From Actinomyces oris (GTDB taxonomy: Bacteria; Actinomycetota; Actinomycetes; Actinomycetales; Actinomycetaceae), in the NCBI RefSeq assembly GCF_001937665.1, contig NZ_MSKL01000006.1, positions 62,001 to 126,000 on the forward strand: a stretch of DNA of 64,000 bases, in the 5' to 3' direction. The position numbers were made by a program, and so were the translations under genes. Below, piece after piece: positions 56,575-64,000 of this stretch (its first letter is position 1; each line of letters opens with the position of its first letter). The notes under the pieces are model-generated. The model was not told where the DNA came from and searched no databases. It saw only the letters and a list, made by a program, of their open reading frames with translations.

Positions 56575-59500
56575 TCAGCCGACCTCGCCTGCCAGACGGC
56601 CGGCGAGGTCGGCGGCGTGAGCCACGAGCGCGCCGCGGTCCAGGGGCCGGATCCTCTCCTCGGCCTGCGCCAGCGCCCGCGCGTCGAACCGCTCGGTACG
56701 GCTGTGCAGGTAGTCGTGGGAGAGCAGACGGCAGGTCTGGTTGGTGCCCACGGCCAGGGCGGTGGCGACCAGCTCGGCACCCACTGCCCGCCGGTCGGGG
56801 TCCGCGTCCTCGGCAGCCACGACGGACAGGCCGACGGCCGCGACGAAGGCCATGATCGTGGGAATGTCACGCTGCCGTGGGGCGGGGTCGGACAGGATGT
56901 CACGCAGCAGCGAGGTGGCTCGGACCCGGACGGCATCGGCGTCGAGCTCGACGGCGTCGTCGGGGCTGAGCTCGACGTCGGTGATCAGGCACATGCTCAG
57001 GATGTAGAGCTCCCACTGGGAGCCGGATCCCAGGATGGAGCGCCAGTTCCCGGCATAGCGCAGGCTCACGCGCTGGATGAGGGCGGCAGTGCGCGCGTTG
57101 CCGCGGGTGAGCTCCAGCTCGCCGCGCACGGAACGGGCGATGAAGCGCATGGTTCCCGGCAGGTCGACGGGCTCCAGGCTCTCCAACAGCCTGTCCGCCG
57201 TCTCGGGACGCGGATCGAGGTAGACGGCGCAGTAGGCCCCCTCCAAGTGCAGTGTCGTACGGAAGAACTCGCCCCAGCTGGGCAGAACCCGGTCCAGGAG
57301 CACCCGGGCGCGCGAGCAGGCGTCAACGACCTGGCTGTAGCGTCCCAGGGACATGAGGACTTGCAGCCGGTGGAGGTGCAGCTCGAGCAGGTGAATACCG
57401 GCCAGGTCGTGACCGTGGAGCCTCCCCAGGAGGGTCTCGATGGTTCTCAGTGCGGCCTGGGGATCGCCGTCGTCCTCCTGTTGGGCGGCCAGGCAGCGGG
57501 TCGCCGCCCAGGCGACCCAGGGGTCGGCGTCGCCGGTCAGCTCGGGCCACTGCTCGTCGCTCGCACGCAGGAAGCGCCTGACCCGGCTGAACGGTCCCTC
57601 GCCGTCGAAGGAGGCCGGCAGCAGGGAGCGGACCTGTTCGGGCACGTGGCTCAGGAGCCCGAAGAGGGTGACGCACAGGGCCAGGACGCTCAGACCCGCC
57701 TCGTTTCCACGCGAGTCCTGGGCCGGTTGCACGGCGTGACCGATGAGCCGCGCACCGTAGTCAGCGATGCGCTCATAGCTCCAGGTGACGCTCCACAGGC
57801 GCATGAGCGCGGCGCCGATGAGACAGATCGCGTCACGCAGGCCCGTCGGCAGGAGCTCCGAGCCGTGGTCATCGGCCTGTGCCAGGAGCCGGTCGAGCTG
57901 TTGAAGGATGACGGCTTCATCGTGGGAGACCTGCTGGAAGAGGCGGTCGTGGTGGCGCGCCTCGGGGTGACGGGCGTCGCCGAAGTCGCCGGCATCGATG
58001 GGGAAGCGGATCTGGGAGCACAGGTCCACCGCCCAGCGGCGCAGGGCCGCGCGGGCCTCGGCCTCGTCTCCGGAGGCGGCCAGCTGCTCCAGGGCGAAGT
58101 CGCGGACGGTGACGAGCATGTGGAAGCGGGGCAGGCCGTGGTCGCGCACCACGAGCAGGGAGTGGGAGACCAGGGCGTCGAGGAGGTCGGCGGCCTGCGC
58201 GCCGATGAGCGCCTCCGCGGGCAGGAGGGTGAAGCCGTCGGGGAGCAGGGCCAGCCGGGCCAGGGCACGGCGCTCGGAGGCGTCGAGCAGGTTCCAGGAC
58301 CACTCGATGACCGCTCTCAGAGTGCGCTGACGGGTCGGGGCGTCACGCGTGGCGGTGAGCAGATCGGGCCTGCCGGGCAGTCGCTCGGCGATCTGGCCGA
58401 CCGACAGGCTGCGGGTGCGCGCGGCGGCCAGCTCGATGGCCAGGGGGATGCCCTCCAACCGGCTCAGGAGCTCGCCTAAGTCGTCATCGTCGATGACCTG
58501 GCCGGGGCGAGCGGCCAGAGCGCGGGCGCGGAACAGCTCGGCCGACGATGCGGTATCGAGGGGTTCCAGACGGTGGACGTGCTCCGCGGCCAGGTCGAGG
58601 GGGCGTCGCGAGGTCGCCAGGACGCGCAGGTCGGGGCAGGCGCCCAGGAGCGGCCCGATGAGGTCGGCCGTCTCGTCGGCCAGGTGCTCGCAGTTATCCA
58701 GAACCAGGATGGTTCCGGGTTGGGAGAGGGCGGCGGCCAGATCGCGGCGCGGGTCGCCGTCGACCGCTCCGGGGACTGCGACGGCGTCGAGCAGGACCCT
58801 GGCCAGATCGGCTCCGGGTGATACCTCGGCCAGAGCGACGACGTAGACGGCGGGGCGGCGGCTGCGGGCCGCCACCACCTGGGCCAGGGTCGTCTTGCCA
58901 ACCCCGCCGGGGCCGGTGAGCGTCACCAGATGGCGGGTGCTCAAGGCCTTGAGAACACCGGTCACATCCGCCTCGCGCCCCAGGAAGTGCTCGGGCTCGG
59001 GCTCCAGGCCGTGGCGCACGGGGCTCTCAGCGGCCAGGACGGCCTCGTGGGCGGCGCGCATGGCCGGTCCGGGCACGGCTCCCCGCTGACGCAGCCGACG
59101 ACGGTACTGCTCGTAGAGCTCCAGGGCCGCAGCGGGCGAACGCACCCAGGACTCGGCGCGCATGAGGGCGGCCAGGACGGTCTCGTCGCCGGTGTCTCGC
59201 CGGGCGGCCTCACGCAGCAGGTCCGCGGCCCGCTCGTGCTCACCGGTGGCCTCCAGGGCAAGCCCCCGATCGCGGCGGAGCTCCTCGGTGAGCCGGGCAG
59301 CCCGCTCCCGCAGAAGGGTCAGAGAGCCGGCCCCTGCTCCAACACCGTCATCGGCCTCGTCGGGAACCGGCACCCGCGGCAGGGAGTCGCTGAGGTCGAG
59401 GACCTGCTCCCACTGGCCTGCGACGGCGCAGGCTCGGGCCCGCTCCGCCCTGTCCGACAGGTCTCGGACGTCGACATCCGTCTTCGGCAGCACCAGCCTG

Positions 59501-59754
59501 TACCCGTCGCCGCTGCGCTCGACGACCCCCTCCCCCACGACGGCGCGCACCCGGGAGACGACGACGTGCAGCGCCCGCAGGGGGCGGGCCGGGGCGTCGT
59601 CGGGCCACAGGGCCTCAATGAGGGCGCCGTCGCTCACCCTGGCGTCCTGGCTGCCGGCGAGCACGGTGAGCAGGTCAAGACTCCTCCCGCTCAGGGGCCG
59701 GCCTTGCCAGGTCGGCGGCTCCGTCAGGAGAGCCAGGCGGTACGGGGAGGTCAC
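56575..59754 (-). CDS. AfsR/SARP-like regulator (BTAD, NB-ARC ATPase, helical repeats)
   Basis: This is a large regulator of about 1059 aa. The N-terminal OmpR-like winged helix (LLTVLAGSQDARVSDGALIE, EALWPDDAPARPLRALHVVV) is followed by the BTAD helical domain (LREAARRDTGDETVLAALMR). An NB-ARC/STAND ATPase with Walker A TLTGPGGVGKTTLAQVVAA and TILVLDNCEHLADET comes next. The helical repeat-like remainder makes up the C-terminal half. GTG 59754 has GGGGGAG about 11 nt upstream; ATG 59772 and 59793 are alternatives. SARP proteins control secondary metabolism or stress genes, but no biosynthetic cluster is near. It is convergent with the DrrAB-like pair. Confidence 0.9.
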   Translation of the reverse strand: MTSPYRLALLTEPPTWQGRPLSGRSLDLLTVLAGSQDARVSDGALIEALWPDDAPARPLRALHVVVSRVRAVVGEGVVERSGDGYRLVLPKTDVDVRDLSDRAERARACAVAGQWEQVLDLSDSLPRVPVPDEADDGVGAGAGSLTLLRERAARLTEELRRDRGLALEATGEHERAADLLREAARRDTGDETVLAALMRAESWVRSPAAALELYEQYRRRLRQRGAVPGPAMRAAHEAVLAAESPVRHGLEPEPEHFLGREADVTGVLKALSTRHLVTLTGPGGVGKTTLAQVVAARSRRPAVYVVALAEVSPGADLARVLLDAVAVPGAVDGDPRRDLAAALSQPGTILVLDNCEHLADETADLIGPLLGACPDLRVLATSRRPLDLAAEHVHRLEPLDTASSAELFRARALAARPGQVIDDDDLGELLSRLEGIPLAIELAAARTRSLSVGQIAERLPGRPDLLTATRDAPTRQRTLRAVIEWSWNLLDASERRALARLALLPDGFTLLPAEALIGAQAADLLDALVSHSLLVVRDHGLPRFHMLVTVRDFALEQLAASGDEAEARAALRRWAVDLCSQIRFPIDAGDFGDARHPEARHHDRLFQQVSHDEAVILQQLDRLLAQADDHGSELLPTGLRDAICLIGAALMRLWSVTWSYERIADYGARLIGHAVQPAQDSRGNEAGLSVLALCVTLFGLLSHVPEQVRSLLPASFDGEGPFSRVRRFLRASDEQWPELTGDADPWVAWAATRCLAAQQEDDGDPQAALRTIETLLGRLHGHDLAGIHLLELHLHRLQVLMSLGRYSQVVDACSRARVLLDRVLPSWGEFFRTTLHLEGAYCAVYLDPRPETADRLLESLEPVDLPGTMRFIARSVRGELELTRGNARTAALIQRVSLRYAGNWRSILGSGSQWELYILSMCLITDVELSPDDAVELDADAVRVRATSLLRDILSDPAPRQRDIPTIMAFVAAVGLSVVAAEDADPDRRAVGAELVATALAVGTNQTCRLLSHDYLHSRTERFDARALAQAEERIRPLDRGALVAHAADLAGRLAGEVG

Positions 59755-59796
59755 GGGCCTATTCTCCCCCATCGCCGTGAGGCGGTGTTCCACAGG

Positions 59797-59855
59797 CCGG
59801 GGCCGGTCGCGACGCCCGCCACCGTACTGGTGGCGGCGTCCGCGACCGGCCCCGG
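59797..59855 (-). terminator. Long hairpin after glmM
   Basis: Outer 14-bp perfect arms (59797-59810 and 59842-59855) continue inward with a second stem (GCCACC with GGTGGC) and a short loop, 20 bp after the glmM stop (minus strand). Confidence 0.82.
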
Positions 59856-59874
59856 GGAGGAACCCGTCGTCAGC

Positions 59875-61236
59875 TCACAGGCTGAGGTTGTTCTTGACGG
59901 TGTCGGCCAGGGAGCGGGCGACGCGGTCGGCCTCCTCCTGGGTGGCGGCCTCGACCATGACACGCACGAGCGGCTCGGTGCCCGAGGGGCGCAGCAGGAC
60001 CCGGCCGGTCTCGCCCAGCTCCTTCTCCGCGGAGGCCACGGCGTCCTGCACGGCCTTGTTGGTGCTGGCGGCGCCCTTGTCGACGTTCTTGACGTTGATG
60101 AGGGTCTGGGGCAGGCGGGTGACGACGCTGGCGAGCTCGGCCAGTGTCTTGCCGGTGCGCTTGACGCGCGCGGCCACGTGCAGGGAGGTGAGCACGCCGT
60201 CACCGGTGGTGGCGTGGACGGTGTCGATGACGTGCCCGGACTGCTCGCCGCCCAGGGTGTAACCGCCCTGGAGCATCCGCTCGAGCACGTAGCGGTCGCC
60301 CACGCCGGTCTGGACGGTGCGGATGCCGTGCTCGCGCATGGCCAGGATGAGGCCGAGGTTGCTCATGACGGTCACGACGAGCGTGTCGGAGCCGAGAGTG
60401 CCGTCGGCCTTCATGCCGATGGCGAGCATGCCCATGATCTGGTCACCGTCGACGAGCTTGCCGTCGGCGTCCACGGCCAGGCAGCGGTCGGCGTCGCCGT
60501 CGTAGGCCACACCCATGTCCGCCCCGACCGCCGTGACGTAGTTCTGCAGCTGCTCGGGGTGGGTGGAGCCGCAGTTGTCGTTGATGTTGAGGCCGTCCGG
60601 GGAGGCGTTGATGACGATGACCTCGGCGCCGGCGGCCCGCAGCGCGGCCGGGCCGACGACGGAGGCGGCGCCGTTGGAGGCGTCGACGACGATGCGCAGG
60701 CCGGACAGGTCAGTGGCGACGGAGTCGACGAGGTGGTTGATGTAGTTCTGATCCGCGACGGTCTCCCCCTTGATGACGCGGCCGACGTCGGCGCCGGTGG
60801 GGCGGTCGTTGACCTTGCCCAGGAGGGACTCGATCTCGTCCTCGACGGCGTCGGCGAGCTTGTAGCCGCCGCGGGCGATGAACTTGATGCCGTTGTCCGG
60901 GAAGGGATTGTGGGAGGCGGAGATCATGACGCCCAGCTCGATGTCCTGGGTGGCCGTCAGGTGGGCGATCGCCGGGGTGGGCAGGACGCCCACACGGGTG
61001 ACGTCGATGCCGGAGGAGGCCAGGCCCGCGCTGATGGCGTGGTCGAGGAACTCTCCGGAGGCGCGGGTGTCACGGCCCACGATGGCGCGGGGCCGGCCGC
61101 TGCGTGAACTCCGTGCGGCGGAAGTGTCCTTGGTCAGGACGCGGGCCGCGGCCTCACCGAGCTGCACGGCCAGGGTGGGCGTGAGCAGGTCGTTGGCCAG
61201 GCCGCGTACGCCGTCGGTTCCGAAGAGACGAGCCAT
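59875..61236 (-). CDS. glmM: Phosphoglucosamine mutase
   Basis: This 453-aa enzyme converts glucosamine-6-phosphate to glucosamine-1-phosphate. It begins MARLFGTDGVRGLANDLLTP; the catalytic phosphoserine is in VMISASHNPFPDNGIK. Metal-binding DGDADRC and the C-terminal RPSGTEPLVRVMVEA are present. AGGAGG lies 6 nt before ATG 61236, so the frame further upstream is not coding. It follows rpsI on the same strand after 313 bp and a terminator, so it has its own transcription. It pairs with glmS in amino-sugar synthesis. Confidence 0.97.
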   Translation of the reverse strand: MARLFGTDGVRGLANDLLTPTLAVQLGEAAARVLTKDTSAARSSRSGRPRAIVGRDTRASGEFLDHAISAGLASSGIDVTRVGVLPTPAIAHLTATQDIELGVMISASHNPFPDNGIKFIARGGYKLADAVEDEIESLLGKVNDRPTGADVGRVIKGETVADQNYINHLVDSVATDLSGLRIVVDASNGAASVVGPAALRAAGAEVIVINASPDGLNINDNCGSTHPEQLQNYVTAVGADMGVAYDGDADRCLAVDADGKLVDGDQIMGMLAIGMKADGTLGSDTLVVTVMSNLGLILAMREHGIRTVQTGVGDRYVLERMLQGGYTLGGEQSGHVIDTVHATTGDGVLTSLHVAARVKRTGKTLAELASVVTRLPQTLINVKNVDKGAASTNKAVQDAVASAEKELGETGRVLLRPSGTEPLVRVMVEAATQEEADRVARSLADTVKNNLSL

Positions 61237-61549
61237 GGAAATCCTCCTGAAAGGGTGACGAAACAGCACCATCCTGCCACGGGGCGCCGGGCATCGGGGC
61301 CCAACCTTCGGCCAACGCAAAAGGTCTGATGTCCTGCGGTGGCCCCGGCACTGCGGATTCCGCCTGAGATCGTGCCCCTCACCGCAGCATATCGTCGGCG
61401 TATCGGCTGCGTATCGACACGGCCGGTGCGGCCTGAGTGAGTCTCCGCCGCCCCTGACACATGACGACGGCGGCCGCCCCGGAAGGGGACGGCCGCCGTC
61501 GTCAGCGAGCGGAGGGAGGTCCGGCCGGTTGGGCCGGAGCCTCTCCCAA
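61237..61549. other. Intergenic region between rpsI and glmM
   Basis: This 313-bp stretch has no gene. It contains the rpsI terminator at 61462-61504 and the leader and presumed promoter of glmM (minus strand). I cannot name a firm -10/-35 pair for glmM. Confidence 0.5.
61462..61504 (-). terminator. Terminator of the rplM-rpsI operon
   Basis: A 15-bp perfect stem (61462-61476 and 61490-61504) plus four more C-G pairs, with one bulged A, close a GGAA tetraloop. It lies 46 bp after the rpsI stop. Confidence 0.88.
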
Positions 61550-62044
61550 TCAGCGCTTGGAGTACTGGGGGGCGCGGCGGGCCTTGTGCAGACCGGCCTT
61601 CTTGCGCTCCACGATGCGCGAGTCGCGAGTGAGGAAACCGGCCTTCTTCAGGGTGGCGCGGTTGGCCTCACGGTCGATCTCGTTGAGCGCGCGGGCGATG
61701 CCCAGGCGCAGGGCGCCGGCCTGGCCGGAAACGCCACCGCCGTTGATGCGGGCGACGACGTCGAAGCGGCCCTCGAGGTCCAGGATGGTGAAGGGGGCGC
61801 GCACGAGCTGCTGGTGCAGCTTGTTGGGGAAGTAGTCCTCCAGGGAGCGGCCGTTCAGCGTCCACTGGCCGGTGCCGGGAACGAGGCGCACGCGGGCGAC
61901 GGCCTCCTTGCGGCGACCCAGGCCGGAGCCGGGGGCGGTGATGGACTGGCCGCGACCCGGAGCGGACTCCTCGGTCTCGGTGGTGTAGCTGGAGGGGGCG
62001 TTCTCCTCGTCCAGCGCGTCAATGTCGACAGTGGTCTCAGCCAC
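61550..62044 (-). CDS. rpsI: 30S ribosomal protein S9
   Basis: The S9 core ([64 protein letters not shown]) ends in [11 protein letters not shown], the tail that reaches toward the ribosomal P site. GTG 62044 has AAAGGAC 6 nt upstream and gives 164 aa. That includes an acidic N-terminal extension of about 40 residues, a feature of actinobacterial S9. It follows rplM by 43 nt in the universal order. Confidence 0.98.
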   Translation of the reverse strand: MAETTVDIDALDEENAPSSYTTETEESAPGRGQSITAPGSGLGRRKEAVARVRLVPGTGQWTLNGRSLEDYFPNKLHQQLVRAPFTILDLEGRFDVVARINGGGVSGQAGALRLGIARALNEIDREANRATLKKAGFLTRDSRIVERKKAGLHKARRAPQYSKR

Positions 62045-62087
62045 GATATGTCCTTTGCTTGTCGCGGGGTGCCGAGCGCTGGAGCGC

Positions 62088-62531
62088 TTACTGGGCGACC
62101 TGGGTGATCTCGAACGTCTTCGGGCTCTGGGAGGCGTGCGGGTGCTCGGCACCCGCGTAGACCTTGAGCTTCTTGAGCTGGGCGCGACCGAGCTTGGTGT
62201 GGGGAACCATGCCCTTGATGGCCTTCTCGACGGCGCGCTCGGGGCGGGTGGCCAGCAGCTCTCGGTAGGAGACGGCGGTCAGACCACCCGGGTGGCCGGA
62301 GTGCCGGTAGGCGAACTTCTTGTCGGCCTTGCCGTTGGTGAGGGCCACCTTGTCGGCGTTGATGATGACGACGTAGTCGCCGCAGTCCTCATTGGGAGCG
62401 AACTGGGGCTTGTGCTTCCCACGGAGCAGGGTGGCGGCCTGGGCCGCGAGTCGACCCAGGATGACGTCGGTGGCGTCAATGACGTACCAGTTCTTCTCGA
62501 CGTCGCCGGGCTTCGGTGTATACGTGCGCAC
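62088..62531 (-). CDS. rplM: 50S ribosomal protein L13
   Basis: This 147-aa protein has [67 protein letters not shown] and [20 protein letters not shown], all canonical for L13. GTG 62531 is chosen as the family start (GAAGG about 9 nt upstream); the longer frame is not needed. It is the first gene of rplM-rpsI, with a promoter near 62,700. Confidence 0.98.
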   Translation of the reverse strand: MRTYTPKPGDVEKNWYVIDATDVILGRLAAQAATLLRGKHKPQFAPNEDCGDYVVIINADKVALTNGKADKKFAYRHSGHPGGLTAVSYRELLATRPERAVEKAIKGMVPHTKLGRAQLKKLKVYAGAEHPHASQSPKTFEITQVAQ

Positions 62532-62697
62532 GGGCGTTGCCTTCGTTTCTCTTGGCGAGTGGGCACGCCGAAGCGCGGTGAAGCGTTCGCGGTTCGGCGA
62601 GACCACCATGGTCAGGTGAGTGGTCGGAGCACAGGCGATCCGGGGCGAGTGGGACGGCACCGCGGACACGCACACGCGTGCTGCACGACGATTGCCA

Positions 62698-62727
62698 ACA
62701 GTACCGGGCGGCCTGCGGAGGGGTCAA
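62698..62727 (-). promoter_or_regulatory. Promoter of rplM-rpsI
   Basis: On the minus strand TTGACC (62727-62722) and TACTGT (62703-62698) with an 18-bp spacer. The leader to rplM would be about 160 nt, long enough for a regulatory RNA structure. Confidence 0.6.
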
Positions 62728-62789
62728 AAGGTGTGGCTTTCCAGTTCCGTGAATCGCACCACGCGACTTAGTGGGCTCCTGGCCGCGGA

Positions 62790-63677
62790 TCAGCAGCTCA
62801 GACGCCGGGTGGTGCGGGCGCGCTCGGCCTGTGCGGCGAGCTCGTCGTCGGCCGGGTAGGTGACCTCCTCCAGGGTCAGCCCGTGCGGCGGGGCGACGGG
62901 GGCGGCGCTCTGGCGCGTGCGGGCGGCCAGGAGCTCGCCGGGCCAGGTGACGGGTTTGCGTCCCTGACCGACGGCGAGGCCGGCCCCCACCAGGGATCGG
63001 ACCATGGAGTGGCAGAAGGCGTCGGCGACGACGGTCAGAGTCACGAGCCCGGCATCCGGTCCGGCCTCGGACCGTCGCCACTCCAGTGCGCGCAGGGTGC
63101 GGATCGTCGTGGCGCCGTCGCGGGGCTTGCAGTAGGACAGGAAGTCGTGCTCACCGAGCAGAGTGCGGGCGGAAGCGGCCATGGCCTCGACGTCGAGCGC
63201 ATCGGGCAGCCACAGGACGGTGGTGCGCCGGGCGGGGTCACGCGGGGCGCCGGCGTCGGCAATCCGGTAGCTGTAGCGGCGGCTCAGGGCGCCGAAGCGG
63301 GCGTCGAAGACCTCCGGCACGGTACGCGCCCCGGTGACGACGACGTCGCCGGCCCCACGCGGCGTGCGCGCCAGGCTCTCCTGGGCCTCGCGGGCCAGGA
63401 CGCCCGCCATCCGGGTGAGCAGGGCCTCCTCGGGGAGGCGCTCGGAGCGTCCGGGCAGCGCGGCCCAGGCCTCGGGGCTTGTATCGAGGTGGGCCACCTG
63501 GCCGGCGGCGTGGACGCCGGCGTCGGTGCGTCCGGCCACGGTGAGGCTGACGGGCTCACGCACAACGGTGGCCAGGGCGGAGGTGAGGACCCCTTCGACG
63601 GTGCGCAGCCCGGGCTGGGCGGCCCACCCGGAGAAGAAGGTGCCGTCGTAGGCCAGGTCGAGGCGGATGCGTGGCAT
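62790..63677 (-). CDS. truA: tRNA pseudouridine synthase A
   Basis: This 295-aa enzyme makes pseudouridine at positions 38-40 of tRNA anticodon arms. It has RIRLDLAYDGTFFSGWAAQP, the catalytic Asp in VAGRTDAGVHAAGQVAHL, and VTLTVVADAFCHSMVRSLVG. ATG 63677 precedes the first strand by three residues; GTG 63695 upstream is an alternative. It lies upstream of rplM on the same strand but ahead of that operon's promoter. Conserved position next to the ribosomal protein pair. Confidence 0.96.
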   Translation of the reverse strand: MPRIRLDLAYDGTFFSGWAAQPGLRTVEGVLTSALATVVREPVSLTVAGRTDAGVHAAGQVAHLDTSPEAWAALPGRSERLPEEALLTRMAGVLAREAQESLARTPRGAGDVVVTGARTVPEVFDARFGALSRRYSYRIADAGAPRDPARRTTVLWLPDALDVEAMAASARTLLGEHDFLSYCKPRDGATTIRTLRALEWRRSEAGPDAGLVTLTVVADAFCHSMVRSLVGAGLAVGQGRKPVTWPGELLAARTRQSAAPVAPPHGLTLEEVTYPADDELAAQAERARTTRRLSC

Positions 63678-63725
63678 GCCCTCATTGAACCGCACCGGCC
63701 TCGCGCTTCCACTAGGCTCGCGGCC

Positions 63726-64000
63726 GTGAGCACAACGACCCTGTCCGTGGACTGCGGAGGCGGCGGCATCAAGGCCTCGGTGCTGGATTCCGAGGGCAAC
63801 ATCATCTCCCGCGCCGTGCGCACCCCGACCCCCTACCCGCTGCCGCCGACGAAGCTGGTGGAGACCATCGCCTCACTGGCCTCCCAGCTGCCGGGCGCGG
63901 ACCGGGTGACGGTGGGGATGCCGGGCATGATCCGCCACGGGGTCGTCATCGCCACACCTCACTACATCACCAAGGACGGCCCGCGCTCCAAGGTGCTGCC
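63726..64000 (+). CDS. ROK-family sugar kinase-like protein (partial, 3' end outside window)
   Basis: Ninety-one residues are visible from GTG 63726. LSVDCGGGGIKASVLDSEGN matches the N-terminal phosphate loop of ROK/glucokinase proteins (DxGGTxIK), with Cys at the usual Asp+1 site and Gly in place of Thr. RTPTPYPLPPTKLVETIASL and VTVGMPGMIRHG follow. It may be a glucokinase or polyphosphate glucokinase relative. TAGGCT lies 7 nt before the start codon, so the transcript may be leaderless. It is divergent from truA. Confidence 0.78.
   Translation, partial: MSTTTLSVDCGGGGIKASVLDSEGNIISRAVRTPTPYPLPPTKLVETIASLASQLPGADRVTVGMPGMIRHGVVIATPHYITKDGPRSKVL

Overview
The window is about 64 kb of high-GC chromosomal DNA that reads as an actinobacterium close to Actinomyces (family Actinomycetaceae). 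This is an inference from gene content: a WhiB protein, paired GuaB and GuaB3, a long-form Pta followed by AckA, a lone groES with CIRCE, a five-helix type SdhC, and many GTG starts. I see no rRNA, tRNA, CRISPR array, intact insertion sequence or phage gene. Nearly all of the window is tightly packed coding sequence.

Left arm (1-9.6 kb): a carbohydrate locus with an aldose 1-epimerase (cut by the left edge), a LacI-type regulator, a Gfo/Idh/MocA dehydrogenase, a sugar/inositol MFS symporter and an IolE-type inosose dehydratase. Two promoters here carry the same 15-bp palindromic box over the -35 hexamer, which ties the dehydrogenase-transporter pair and iolE into one regulon, most simply under the LacI protein. 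Small membrane proteins, a TSUP permease and a PepSY-TM protein follow.

9.7-18.3 kb: pta and ackA (acetate/ATP fermentation, with a strong hairpin between them), then a five-gene operon of an ABC ATPase, two permeases, a sensor kinase and a response regulator. All four junctions are ATGA overlaps, as in bacitracin/lantibiotic-type resistance modules.

18.3-31.9 kb: GtrA, RNase H, an SSS-family symporter with a 76-aa membrane partner, a GlcU-like permease, HPr, GuaB3, a DnaQ-like exonuclease, GuaB, WhiB, GroES under a CIRCE element, a SanA/ElyC-like protein, a THUMP-like methyltransferase and a YbdK-type ligase.

31.9-43.1 kb: a single-chain double ABC transporter (1261 aa, two TMD-NBD halves) divergent from a TetR regulator with a 19-bp palindrome between them; tsaD; an AT-richer lipoprotein gene; a HAD phosphatase relative with a damaged N-terminus; a 70-nt hairpin; and the sdhCAB (succinate dehydrogenase/fumarate reductase) operon.

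43.4-53.7 kb: rimI, tsaB, an unknown membrane protein, tsaE, alr and nnr on the minus strand, then acpS, glmS and coaA. These are tRNA t6A modification, cell wall and cofactor functions. tsaD has been separated from its usual tsaE-tsaB-rimI neighbours by about 5.8 kb.

53.7-64 kb: a non-coding stretch holding a 121-bp element with 21-bp inverted repeats beside a truncated ketopantoate-reductase-like remnant; a DrrAB-type ABC exporter convergent with a 1059-aa AfsR/SARP-like regulator; then glmM, rpsI, rplM, truA and the start of a ROK-type sugar kinase. glmS and glmM together supply most of the route to UDP-GlcNAc.
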